From Nemertoderma westbladi (Eukaryota; Xenacoelomorpha; Nemertodermatida; Nemertodermatidae): a DNA stretch of 43,745 nt. Positions 13,840 to 24,072 of this stretch are shown here, piece after piece. The notes under the pieces are model-generated. The model did no database searches and had not been told where the DNA came from. It saw nothing but the letters and a program-made list of their open reading frames with translations. The first letter of the stretch is position 1. Every line of letters starts with the position of its first letter. Position numbers and translations under genes: made by a program. The stretch is from contig JAUCBJ010008561.1 of assembly GCA_032718475.1 (NCBI GenBank), forward strand, positions 1 through 43,745, written 5' to 3'.

Positions 13840-16713
13840 ATGGCATCTCTAAATAATATAAAAATTGTATCATGGAATTGCAATTCCATAAAACATCCAA
13901 CATCGCAGAGAGTCATACAAGACTATTGCAATGCTGGTTGTGATATTATATTGCTGCAAGAACTTTGTATTCCTAAGCAGGAATTATCTTTGCTGTCCCA
14001 ATTACACCCACAATACTTAGGTAGTGGGGTGTCACCAGTATGCAATTCTGCCGGTATACTGTCTGGGCGTCCTTATGGTGGTGTAGCCATCCTGTATAAC
14101 AATAAAATTTCTCATGCTGTAGAAATTTTATCATTTCATAATGAGCGCTTCATTGGTGCGGTTGTTACACTTAGTAATATGGAAAAACTATTAGTAATTA
14201 ATGTGTACATGCCATATCAGTGTGAAGATAACGAAACATCGTATATAAGTTGTCTCGGTGATATTAAATCTATTTTTGAGGATGTAGCATTTACTTACTT
14301 GTGTGTAATAGGTGACTTCAATGCTCACCCTGACCCTAGCCGGTCATTTCACTTGTTTTTAACAGAATGGTGCAATAATGAAGGTCTACAAATATTTGAT
14401 ATCGGTAATTTACCATCCGACACATTTACGTATATAAGTGATGCTCACTTGACCACCTCATGGCTTGACCATGTTGTTTGCACTCCCTCTACAGGTAGTT
14501 TAATTGAATCCCTTTCAGTGGACTATGTATCTTCCATAAGGGATCACATGCCTATAATTGTTAATTTTTCTGTAACTGTGTGCGTCAGCCCCATTACACA
14601 GCCTGGCCCTGGTCGGCCCAACCCACACCAGCCCACTAAATTGAACTGGGCAGCCACCTCTCCAGAGTCCATTGATACTTTCAAGTATCGTGTGAAAACT
14701 AATCTTGATATGTATATAATTAACAACAATTTATTAAACTGTATGGACACTAAATGTTCGGTTCATAATGACGATATTGATATCTTGTACAATAGTGTTG
14801 TATCAATTTTAACTACTTGTGCTGTAGAATGTATTAAATCGAATCCCACTGTAAATTGTAACTCCACCCAGCGCCACATTCCAGGCTGGAATGACCTTGT
14901 GGAGGAGAAACACAGTGAGGCTCGATTAAAATTCCTGTGTTGGAGATCTTCTGGGTCTCCAAGGCAGGGGCAAATATTTTCTGATTACCTAAGTGCTAAG
15001 GCTAATTTTAAGCGTTCCCTTAGGGCGTGTAAACGTGAAGAGGATAATATCCGTAACGGTAAAATAGCGAATTCACTATTGTCTAGTGGTGCATCATCAA
15101 CCACGTTTTGGTCCAATGTGCACAAATGTTGTTCTAGTACAACTGTATTGCCTAATAAAGTGGGCGATGCTGTTGGTCCCAATCAAATTAGCGATCTGTG
15201 GAAGTCTCATTTTCACACTCTACTGAACTGCGTTAAGGACGATTCCGATAAGGAATTCGTTTCTGAAAAACTTATTGGAACTTCATTTCGTGCAGATTGC
15301 ATTGTTAGTAATAATGAAATTTTTGAAGCTATTAATAGCCTATCTATTGGAAAGGCTGTTGGCCCAGACGGGTTACAAGCTGAGCACTTGATTAATGGCT
15401 GCTGTGTATCGTTACTTGATATTTTGGCTGTGCTTATTAATAGTATTTTTGTTCATGGTTATATGCCATCACTCATGATGGAATCCATTATTGTTCCACT
15501 TATCAAAGATAAAACAGGTGACCATACTTGTAAGGACAATTACAGGGGCATTTCAATTGCAACAGGTTTGAGCAAACTTGTAGAAAGCGTTATTTTAGCG
15601 CGTAGTTTAGCGCTAATGTATACAACTGATAACCAGTTTGGTTTCAAATCCAAACTTGGAACGGAATATTGTATTTACACCCTTAAGGAGATCATAAACT
15701 TTTACCTTTCTAGCAACACTCCAGTATATGTGTGTATGCTTGACGCCAGTAAAGCGTTTGACCGTGTCAACCACTTTACCCTACTCCGTAAACTTATATT
15801 ACGAGGTTTTCCATTATATATAGTACGGCTAATTTTGTTTTGGTATCGATCCCAACTCATGTATGTTATGTGGGGTGGTATTTTTTCTGCCAAATTTATG
15901 GTGACTAATGGAACGAAACAGGGAGGTATACTCTCGCCGTTGCTGTATAATGTATATATTGACGATCTGAGTAAGGAGCTCACAGAGGCTGGTGTTGGTT
16001 GTTATGTCGACTGCATCAGATTGAACCATATATGTTATGCTGATGATATGTGCCTGATTTCGAATTCTATTTTCGGTTTACAACGGTTAATTGACATTGC
16101 CGTTAAATATGCTGATATTAATTCAATTATATTTAACACGAAAAAGTCTAAGTGTTTATACTTCCTCCCGAAAGGATCGTCAGTTATTCGGCGCCCTAAT
16201 GTGTTTCTGTATGGTGTTGCTATTGAAATTGTAAATAAATTCAATTATTTAGGCCATATTTTACATTGTACAATGGATGATGACTATGATATTCTTAACC
16301 AAACTTGTAAGTTATATTCTAGAGCTAATTTTATTATTAGGAAATTTAGCGGCTGTGCAAATAATGTAAAAGTGCAATTGTTCCGTGCATTCTGTACGCC
16401 GATTTATTGTAATGCCTTATGGGCTAGGCGTAATTACTCAGATCGTATCCACAGTAAACTTAAAGTAGCCTATAATAATTGTGCAAGGCGATTATTTGGG
16501 TTACCAAGAGTTACTGATGGACAGACATCGAGTATTTCACTAGCGCTCGGTATGTTGAATATACCATTATTTATACATATCAGATATAGATCAGTAATCA
16601 GTCTATTTGATCGTATAAACAAGATAGATAATACACTATTGCAAGCATTAAATACGGCAGTAGTTAAGATATCACGAATACGTGAAATGAAAGACCCTGT
16701 ATTTCTAACCTAA
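13840..16713 (+). CDS. LINE ORF2: AP-endonuclease and reverse transcriptase
   Basis: 957 residues from the ATG at 13840. It nicks target DNA and reverse-transcribes the element RNA from the nick (target-primed reverse transcription, in the nucleus). Endonuclease (about 1-250): SWNCNSIKHP near the N-terminus, LLQEL with the catalytic Glu, GDFNAHP at about 158, SWLDHVV and RDHMPI at about 234. Reverse transcriptase (about 480-800): KAVGPDGLQAEHL, DNYRGIS, motif A LDASKAFDRVNH at about 635, KQGGILSPLLYNVYIDD at about 693 and the catalytic YADDMCL at about 733. A C-terminal region with Cys-containing helices follows. No RNase H is seen. All expected catalytic residues are present and there is no internal stop, so it may be functional. 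Confidence 0.95.
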   Translation: MASLNNIKIVSWNCNSIKHPTSQRVIQDYCNAGCDIILLQELCIPKQELSLLSQLHPQYLGSGVSPVCNSAGILSGRPYGGVAILYNNKISHAVEILSFHNERFIGAVVTLSNMEKLLVINVYMPYQCEDNETSYISCLGDIKSIFEDVAFTYLCVIGDFNAHPDPSRSFHLFLTEWCNNEGLQIFDIGNLPSDTFTYISDAHLTTSWLDHVVCTPSTGSLIESLSVDYVSSIRDHMPIIVNFSVTVCVSPITQPGPGRPNPHQPTKLNWAATSPESIDTFKYRVKTNLDMYIINNNLLNCMDTKCSVHNDDIDILYNSVVSILTTCAVECIKSNPTVNCNSTQRHIPGWNDLVEEKHSEARLKFLCWRSSGSPRQGQIFSDYLSAKANFKRSLRACKREEDNIRNGKIANSLLSSGASSTTFWSNVHKCCSSTTVLPNKVGDAVGPNQISDLWKSHFHTLLNCVKDDSDKEFVSEKLIGTSFRADCIVSNNEIFEAINSLSIGKAVGPDGLQAEHLINGCCVSLLDILAVLINSIFVHGYMPSLMMESIIVPLIKDKTGDHTCKDNYRGISIATGLSKLVESVILARSLALMYTTDNQFGFKSKLGTEYCIYTLKEIINFYLSSNTPVYVCMLDASKAFDRVNHFTLLRKLILRGFPLYIVRLILFWYRSQLMYVMWGGIFSAKFMVTNGTKQGGILSPLLYNVYIDDLSKELTEAGVGCYVDCIRLNHICYADDMCLISNSIFGLQRLIDIAVKYADINSIIFNTKKSKCLYFLPKGSSVIRRPNVFLYGVAIEIVNKFNYLGHILHCTMDDDYDILNQTCKLYSRANFIIRKFSGCANNVKVQLFRAFCTPIYCNALWARRNYSDRIHSKLKVAYNNCARRLFGLPRVTDGQTSSISLALGMLNIPLFIHIRYRSVISLFDRINKIDNTLLQALNTAVVKISRIREMKDPVFLT

Positions 16714-16903
16714 ATGTGTATAATCGCGAACAATATGAGTAAATAGTTATTGTTTTTCTTCTTTTTTCTTTTTTCTTTTTAATAATATATTCATAGAAGT
16801 TAGTTACCATGTTGTATGATATATATATTTTGTGATCATATATATTAAATAATTTTACTATGTGCAATTGCATGAAATAAAGAATATAATAATAATAATA
16901 ATA
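16714..16903 (+). other. LINE 3' UTR, poly(A) signal and (TAA)n tail
   Basis: AT-rich 3' UTR with a T/C-rich stretch near 16750-16780, AATAAA at 16876-16881 and a tail of TAA/ATA trinucleotides that runs directly into satellite sequence at 16904. A microsatellite tail rather than poly(A) is typical of CR1/L2/I-type LINEs. Confidence 0.85.
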
Positions 16904-17784
16904 ACATCCTGTTATGGTTCTAAAGTCTACACTCAAACATACATCCTACAATCATACACCCTGTTATGGTTCTAAAGTCTACACTCAAACATACATCCTA
17001 TAATCTACAATCATACACCCTGTTATGGTTCTAAATTCTACACTCAAACATACATCCTACAATCATTCACCCTGTTATGGTTCTAAAGTCTACACTCAAA
17101 CATACATCCTACAATCATACATCCTGTTATGGTTCTAAAGTCTACACTCAAACATACTTCCTACAATCTACAATCATACACCCTGTTATGGTTCTAAAGT
17201 CTACACTCAAACATACATCCTACAATCTACAATCATACATCCTGTTATGGTTCTAAAGTCTACACTCAAACATACATCCTACAATCTACAATCATACATC
17301 CTGTTATGGTTCTAAAGTCTACACTCAAACATACATCCTACAATCATACATCCTGTTATGGTTCTAAAGTCTACACTCAAACATACATCCTACAATCATA
17401 CACCCTGTTATGGTTCTAAAGTCTACACTCAAACATACATCCTACAATCATACACCCTGTTATGGTTCTAAAGTCTACACTCAAACATACATCCTATAAT
17501 CTACAATCATACACCCTGTTATGGTTCTAAATTCTACACTCAAACATACATCCTACAATCATTCACCCTGTTATGGTTCTAAAGTCTACACTCAAACATA
17601 CATCCTACAATCATACATCCTGTTATGGTTCTAAAGTCTACACTCAAACATACTTCCTACAATCTACAATCATACATCCTGTTATGGTTCTAAAGTCTAC
17701 ACTCAAACATACATCCTACAATCATACACCCTGTTATGGTTCTAAAGTCTACACTCAAACATACATCCTACAATCATACATCCT
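16904..17784. repeat. 52-bp satellite array (right part)
   Basis: About 16 more satellite units after the LINE. It contains the same rare variants (ATAATCTACAATC, TAAATTCTACACTC, ATTCACCC) as the block at 10750-12066, showing that the LINE landed in an existing higher-order array. It ends at the TG of an LTR. Confidence 0.95.
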
Positions 17785-18474
17785 TGTAAGAGCGATTGCT
17801 ATGCTCTTGTGTACAACACAATAAGATGATCTATGTGATTGTAATATGTTCAACTATAGATGGATTTCACCCAGTTTACACGGTTACGTCCCATAAAGAA
17901 GAATAATTTGTTTATTTGATTGGCAATTAGGAGCATATTTATTATAGAAAATATATAAGATAATAATATACGATTATAAGCGGTAAGGGGGTAATAAGAT
18001 AACGGAAACATAAGAACATTAATACATAATAAGAGATCTAATAATATAAACGTAAAATATCGTAAGAGTCAAGAATACAATGTAATAAAGAGTGTTAATA
18101 GGGGGAGTTTCCATTTGGGAAACTGCGGAATGAGACCAACTATAGTGAATGAGTAATGTTGAGCTCAGTAAGCTGTAGAAATACAGTGAAGTAATAATAG
18201 GGGTGACAGTGTGGTGGGCCTTGATTGGTTAATGGGTAATAAAGGATTGTAGCGCAGTGGAGATACCTACCTAATATAGCTGAACAGGAGTGCAGGGAAG
18301 AATACAGCTGTTTATCTGTATAGGATAAACGGCTGTGAATGGGGGCAGCCAATAATGGTCGAATGAGTATATTGGAGATGAGATGGATATTGGTTTGCAA
18401 CAATAAGCTGGGAGAATGGGCGGTAATGTAATGATAATATATTTTTTATTGTTTGAGAGAGACCCGCCACTACA
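17785..18474 (-). repeat. 3' LTR, about 690 bp
   Basis: On the minus strand it begins TGTAGTGGCGGG and ends CGCTCTTACA, giving the short TGTA...TACA inverted ends expected of LTRs. AATAAA occurs near its start on the minus strand. It abuts satellite sequence on one side and a polypurine tract on the other. No second LTR copy is present in the window for confirmation. Confidence 0.72.
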
Positions 18475-18490
18475 GTCCCCCTTAAAAATT
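18475..18490 (-). other. Polypurine tract
   Basis: Minus strand reads TTTTTAAGGGGGAC immediately before the LTR TG, the position and composition expected for the plus-strand primer of an LTR retrotransposon. Confidence 0.65.
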
Positions 18491-19568
18491 TTCAAATTTT
18501 TACACGATATCTGGGTTTCCTCAAAACATCTTAAAAATTTCAAATAATCGAAGGAACATCTTGTCCCACTCAAATAATATTAATCTATGGCCTTTATATT
18601 TTACCTCGGTGGACGAACAGGACATACAAAACAACGATTACACACAGGACATACATTTAAAAGTATGGGTAAACCATACGAATGACAGATAAACATAAAG
18701 GATACATATATGACGTACATTTAAAAGTATGGAGTTGCCATACGAGTGAAACAGACGTACAGAAGACAACACATATAACACGGAGGACAAACATTTAAAA
18801 GTATGGATATACCATACAAAGGAGATAAGAAGCTCCTTGGTATCTAAAGGGTCATTGAAGGTCAAAGATTAACATTATTAATACAATACTTAAGGAAGGT
18901 AATTTGTTCAGTAATGTATTTGACGAAGTTAAGATACGTGTAATATCCCAATAATGTATCGTCAATTTTGTAAAATTAAGTTAAAATTGTTTATAATATA
19001 TCTCATCTTAAGGACACTATGTAAATAGGAAACGATAAACAATTATGACACAATGATTTAGGATTATAGATTAGGTTGTTAGGAGTGTGGTGATAGATTA
19101 GTTAGAATAACTACTATAGGGTGAATAAATTCAAAATACTTATGAATTACACCACTACATTACATAATTTACAATGTACCATGTAAGCTCGACCATCACC
19201 AACGGTTAATACTTAATCTCTTTAACAATGGATCTCTAGTTATCATTTTATAGTTCGTTGCTTATAGTTCCATTTAACCGAGTTCAATATTCATCCTTCA
19301 GTGGAAGTCAACAAAGATGTGGACGACCATCACATCACACCCAGGAATTTTGGTAGCCAAAACCTAAAAGGAAATTAGAGAAATTATTTTGCTATTTGAT
19401 AAGTATACAAAGTATGGTTTATTAGTTAATTAATTTTAGTAGTAGTTTATTGTTACTTAATTATTTCCTCTAAGAGGCATAGTTTATCAAGTGGTCTTTT
19501 GTAAACTCCCAAGGAGGTTTTTACTTCAACTGATCTAATTAACCCCACATGATCAGGGTATACTTGCG
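18491..19568 (-). other. LTR element 3' noncoding region
   Basis: AT-rich and without a convincing open frame. Apart from three short inverted repeats at 18663-18817 I see no recognisable feature; RNase H and integrase coding that would be expected here in a complete BEL/Pao element are absent. Confidence 0.5.
18663..18817. repeat. Three spaced GTATGG-N5-CCATAC inverted repeats
   Basis: Perfect 6-bp arms around a 5-nt spacer at 18663-18679, 18727-18743 and 18801-18817. Each is preceded by CATTTAAAA. The spacer differs in all three copies while the arms are unchanged. Confidence 0.8.
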
Positions 19569-21569
19569 TTATATACTATTTATTTCATTGTCACTTACAG
19601 ATAGGATGTACAATACTGTACCGTAGGCCACTTTAGTGGCGTCTGGAAAAATATGTAACTGGTAGTTGATTGGACCCGAATGGACGGGGATGTACATCCT
19701 AGGTATTTCCAGTTCGCTGAACAAAGGGAGTTGATCTCGCCACTTCATCCATTGACGTGTTGTATCTGGTGGGAGTGGGGTATCACAGTCTAATTCCATT
19801 GACCACATTTTTGCTATAACTAATCGACCTGCTATGATTAAAGGTAAGATAAAGTTAATGGGATCGTACGATCGTTTGCGAACATAACCCTTCACGACAT
19901 AATCGTCTATTTTTTGTTGATAAAGGGCACGGATTTGTGGCTGACCATGTAGCTGACGGATTAAATATGCGAAACGAGATTTTGCCATATTATAATTGAC
20001 ACCACTTGATACTACAGTGGGGTCACCTGCAATGGAGATAGAAGATCTATCATTAGGGTTCATGGATGTAATACCCGATAGTGCAGAATTAGGAGCATTT
20101 CTATCGAAATATACTGGACCATTGTGTCCCCCCATGGCATATTGTACATGATTTGAATTAGGAGCATTTACTGCAGACTGACCAACAGAGATTGAACTAG
20201 CAGTTACAGATGCTACAGGATTACATAAAAATCCAGGAGTCTCACTGTATTGATACTGTAGGCCAGTGGTACTATATGGGAAATATTGTCCCTCATCATA
20301 TAAGTTTTGTCCTCCCATGGCAAATGATGGGACGTGAGATATATTATGGGTATTGTATATCGCAGAAGAGGCAAACTTGGGGCGCCTCTCTTGTGCAGAT
20401 TGACCCGGAACATTGATGGGACATGATGGGACACTTTGACCTATGGGGTGGGAAGGGTGGGGGAATTGTCCCCCTATGGGGTATGTTGAAACATATATAG
20501 ATGGACATGTAAGGCTATTTACATCAAGAGATGTAAATGCCACAGGCTCCTCTTGACTATATTGTTCCCGGCTGGTAGTAAGATAGGATGGCACATATTG
20601 TCCTCCAGAAGTATAGGATGAATAAATGCATTGTCCGGCCGAGGAACTTCTAGGATATCTCTGAGAATACTGACTTAAGGAAGATGCAGTATTAAAAGGC
20701 GATGTTGGGTGTATAAAGAGACCAGTTGTACAAAAATTACCTAGTGGGATAATTTCAGAAACTCTACTATTAATTAGCGCACTAGTGGGTCTTATAGGAG
20801 ACGTAAGAGAAAAAATTGGAAGTTGAGATGACACTACTGACGTTGTTTCTACAGTGACAGGGTAGGAATCAGATTGACTAGACTGCAGATTATTTTGTGC
20901 TGATTCATAGGAATCTGAGGCACTCACATTAACAGGTAGGCCCGTGGTTGCTATGGCAACAGGGTCGACTGGAGACTCTGATTGGTTCCTTGTATTAACA
21001 GTCACATTATTGTTAAGATTACTTTCAGTTTGTACACCAATTGGTACGTCATACGTGGGAGATCTTTTTGGTGATTGTAATAGCGCAGGAGCTACATAAT
21101 CTGCTTCTGCTTCTCCAAATTCAGGTGATTTCAACTCTAAAGCTTCTTCAAGTGCTGCAAGTGCAAGAGCATCGCGTAGGCCACGTTCCTTTGCCAAGCG
21201 AGTAATTTCTTTCTGTTGCCGCTCTGATTTTTGTAATATCAATGTGTCAGCCTGATCTGCCTGAGCAGCTGCTCCTGACTGCTCGAGCTGTAGCAGGAGT
21301 AATTTTCGCTTGACTTTGGCACGATGAACTCTAACTGATGCACTCGTCGAGGCTCGAGAATGTGCTGTAGAACCAGAGTGAGTTGAAATTATTCGATTAC
21401 GTTTGAGCTCGCCAACTTGCAATTGTTCATGAGATGATACATACTGTGGAACATCTGAAGACACAAGTAGTAGGGTCTTCCTCCTCTCTGTGACAGTTGG
21501 ACCTAACTGACACCCATTGGGTGTCATATGACACCCAATTATCACCCTATGGGTGTCATTGGGTGTCAT
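19569..21569 (-). pseudogene. Gag-like plus BEL/Pao pol remnant, internal deletion
   Basis: 666 codons. The first about 35 codons, including the ATG at 21569, lie inside the neighbouring inverted repeat, so the native N-terminus is lost. Residues about 60-150 are charged and helical (KVKRKLLLLQLEQSGAAAQA, LAKERGLRDALALAALEEAL), like the coiled-coil start of BEL/Pao gag. About 180-530 is low complexity, rich in Ser, Tyr, Gln, Gly and Pro, with repeated GGQ/GQ..PS motifs. Residues about 530-660 match the end of the Pao reverse transcriptase and the start of RNase H: YVVKGYVRK, SYDPINFILPLIIAG, WMKWRDQLP, LHIFPDATKVAYGTVLYI. The YxDD catalytic core, protease and zinc knuckles between these parts are missing, so this is an in-frame internally deleted derivative unlikely to have enzyme activity. 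Confidence 0.72.
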
Positions 21570-21896
21570 TGGCGCCAGACTGTCTGGGTGACACCTCCCA
21601 ATTAGGCTAATTAGACCCTAATTGACAGGTGTCATCAATTAATTAGTATAATTAAACCCTAACAGGTGTCATATGACTCCTAATTAGGGTTTAATTGATT
21701 ATCCTAATTAATCAGACTGATTAGCGCCCTGACACACAATGGGTCATCAGTGATGTCCAACTGTCGCAGAGAAGGGGGAAGAGGGTGTCATAAGTGACAC
21801 CGCAGCTCTTTTATTCATTAATACCTATTTATTTATATTTAATTTTAATTAATTATTTGTACTTTATTTTACTTTATTTATTCATTTGTACTTTAT
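21466..21896 (+). repeat. Left terminal inverted repeat, 431 bp
   Basis: Reverse complement of 27783-28213 with no mismatch found by eye. It holds about ten copies of GGTGTCA or its complement, several as palindromes such as GGGTGTCATATGACACCC. The outer half is mixed, the inner half is AT-rich (ACTTTATTTTACTTTATTTA). Homology stops after CTTTAT at 21896. Confidence 0.95.
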
Positions 21897-22699
21897 TTTA
21901 AATTAATTAATTGTTTATATTACTTTTACTTTATACATTGATTTCTATTTTTAGATTAATTAGTTTTTATATTACCAACGAGATCACTATGACATAATAT
22001 CTATTTTTAACTTTATAATGGCTATGGTATACGGCTCCCTACTGGCAACTATCAACTACGTTCATCGGCGGGGGGCCCCTCCTCTGCCATCATTATTCAT
22101 TAACTAGATACAACAGGCAGTGAATCTACACGTATACCCCAAGGCAAATATAAATGAGCGATCCCGTCTGTTAGCAGTCCCTTCGATGACTCACTAATAA
22201 TCCCATCGCGGCCTTGACTACAGCAAATCCCTATGTCGCCCAAGGCTAATGCTCTAGCGGCCCTCCATTGTTCCCACTATAGCCGACGTCGCTTTGTCCC
22301 TTTCCTATATCCAGGCAGCCCCTATCATAACAATGAAGCGCCTCTAATCACGCATTCCTCTCTACTAATCCCTTTCCTTTGCACCAGACCTGCTTCTGTT
22401 ATACAGCCAACTCAATATAATTAGTCAAGATGCTTACAAGAGTTTTCTAATAGATTCATCAACACGAGAAGTTGCCCTGGTAACCGCTTATGCATGAACA
22501 GCCAATCAGCGGGCTTCATTTCTGCTGCTGCGCTCTGATTGGCTCATTTAAGAGACAAGGGCCTCCCCTACTAACCGAATTACTATTTAATAAGTCCCCA
22601 CCAATTTATTAGATCATTATTTCAATTGCAAGTTACGATTAACATCATTTACCATTATTTTGTTTTCGAATTTAATATTATTTATTTAAGAATATTTAT
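21897..22699 (+). promoter_or_regulatory. Leader and promoter-like region of the TIR element
   Basis: No convincing gene. 21897-22010 is AT-rich. Two CCAAT-type boxes face each other, CAGCCAATCAGC near 22500 and CTCTGATTGGCTC near 22535, followed by AT-rich words about 40-60 bp downstream. This is the expected place for the promoter of the spliced gene downstream. The arrangement is visible; promoter activity is inference. A 63-codon frame at 22233-22424 has no features and is not called. Confidence 0.45.
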
Positions 22700-22741
22700 T
22701 TGTTATCATCAGTCAACAACCCACTTGTAGAGTTGTATTAT

Positions 22742-23570
22742 TGTCATTTCGCCGCGTTTTCGCTCATCGTCGACAACAAACTTTCCGCGTATCCACCGCG
22801 TAATATTTCAATATTTCTAATTTCCGATACCATTCCGTTCTATCGGTTGATAAACTCTCTCGTCGTCCACGTCAACCAACTTCCTCATCGCCACCGAACT
22901 TCCAAACTTCTTCTTTCCGTGAATATTTACTAACACCGTAAGTAAAATCTGCCTTCCATCTAGCTATACTTTCGACGCCGCTAGCAAACAATTTACATTT
23001 AATGTCTACCGGTACAACAGTATTGCAGTAGGCTCATTATTAATTACTGTCAGACTGCGGTGGTACCGATAGCCTAAACCGTGATCGAAGCATTCGATCA
23101 ATAGGCTTACATCCGCCTATCTGCTTACAGTATTTTTTATCTTTTTACAAATAATCATCTTATTTTTCTAGTATCATTTCGCCGTGCTATTGCTCATCGT
23201 CGACAACAAACTTTCCGCATATCCGCCGCGTAATATTCCATTATTTCTAATTTCCGATATCATTCCGTTCTATCGATTAATAAACTCTCTCGTCGTCCAC
23301 GTCAACCAACTTCTTCGCGAACATCCAAACTTCTTCTTTCCGTGAATATTTACTAATACCGTAAGTAAAATCTGCCTTCCACCATCTGACGGTACTATCG
23401 ATGCCGCTAGCAAACAATTTACATTTATTATCTACCAGTACAACAGTATTGCAGTAGGCTCACTATTAATTACTGTCAGACTGCGGTGGTACCGATAGCC
23501 TAAACCATGATCGAAGCATTCGCTCATTAGGCCTAAATGTGTCTATCTGCTTGTCTACCCAACTACCGGT
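22742..23570 (+). repeat. Tandem duplication of first exon and intron start
   Basis: Two copies about 430 bp apart share TCATTTCGCCG, CTCATCGTCGACAACAAAC, TAAACTCTCTCGTCGTCCAC, the exon end TTTACTAA(C/T)ACC, the donor GTAAGTAAAATCTGCC and a long stretch of intron (GTACAACAGTATTGCAGTAG, ACTGTCAGACTGCGGTGG). Divergence is roughly 10 percent, so the duplication is not recent. The exon-like part has no sustained common frame and is best read as 5' UTR. Confidence 0.85.
22938..23171 (+). other. Predicted intron 1 (between duplicated 5' exons)
   Basis: Donor GTAAGT at 22938, acceptor TTATTTTTCTAG ending at 23171. The acceptor block CAGTATTTTTTAT...TTTTTCTAG is nearly the same as the one at 24022-24065, so either upstream donor could be joined to the coding exon, giving alternative first exons. 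Confidence 0.6.
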
Positions 23571-24065
23571 ACCGCATCATTCGAGTTAGCCTAGTGCCAC
23601 TGTAGTAACGATATAGACCCTACTGAACAACAATGAATACTGCAGTTTTCACTATATATCCTACTGACTAACTGAGATCTCACACAGCGATTAGCTAAGC
23701 CTATCGTTGATTTCTATTGGTTAACGCTACCGGTACGTCTGACTTGTAGCAGACTATATCACTAGCACTACTGCACTGACTGACTGCTGTTTATAGACCC
23801 TCTTTCCACGAATAATAACTGCCATCGCTATTGTGTCTTGGTTATCGCCACTATCTGACCGCTGGTACACTAACACTACCACACTAGACACTGCCGACTG
23901 TCTGCTTTATGTTTCACTGACTGATTGCTACAATACAGCAATAGGCCTAACTATACAAACACAGTATTGTTGCCTAGTAACCGATTAATATCCACTGTTT
24001 TACTTTATTTTTAGCACGTATACAGTATTTTTTATTTTTTATAAATAATCAACGTATTTTTCTAG
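23361..24065 (+). other. Predicted intron 2 (before coding exon)
   Basis: Donor GTAAGT at 23361, acceptor CGTATTTTTCTAG ending at 24065, seven bases before the ATG of the zinc-finger frame. The interior holds several short ACCGGTACC-type words but no frame. Confidence 0.62.
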
Positions 24066-24072
24066 ATTCAAG

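Larger units (their letters stand above)
12067..16903 (+). mobile_element. Near-complete LINE (CR1/L2-like) in the satellite
   Basis: A two-ORF non-LTR retrotransposon lying cleanly inside the satellite. The left flank ends in ATACAT and the right flank resumes with ACATCCTG, so the satellite phase is preserved and the insertion has a 4-bp target duplication (ACAT). The element has a 5' region of about 166 bp, ORF1, a 125-bp spacer, ORF2, a 3' UTR with AATAAA and a (TAA)n tail. APE-type endonuclease, a YADD reverse transcriptase, an ORF1 of the invertebrate CR1/L2 kind and a microsatellite tail place it in the CR1/L2/Rex1 group; the exact clade needs a phylogeny. Both ORFs are open, so it is young or recently active. 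Confidence 0.9.
17785..21465 (-). mobile_element. LTR retrotransposon (BEL/Pao-like), truncated, minus strand
   Basis: On the minus strand the order is: fused gag-like/pol frame (ends at 19569), 3' noncoding region, polypurine tract, 3' LTR, satellite. The 5' LTR and primer-binding site are absent because the element stops at the inverted-repeat element at 21466. The pol remnant has BEL/Pao signatures, but the reverse-transcriptase catalytic core is missing. Insertion was into the satellite; the flanking pentamer at the surviving end is ATCCT, but the partner copy is lost, so no target duplication can be confirmed. Confidence 0.75.

Noticed and set aside
21466-21896. Telomeric repeat
   Set aside because: TTAGGG occurs within TTAGGGTTTAATT only singly, not in tandem.
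22700-22933. 77-residue frame MLSSVNNPLVELYY as a gene
   Set aside because: It begins at a TTG-type codon or lacks support, overlaps the noncoding duplicated exon, and its frame is not conserved in the second copy.
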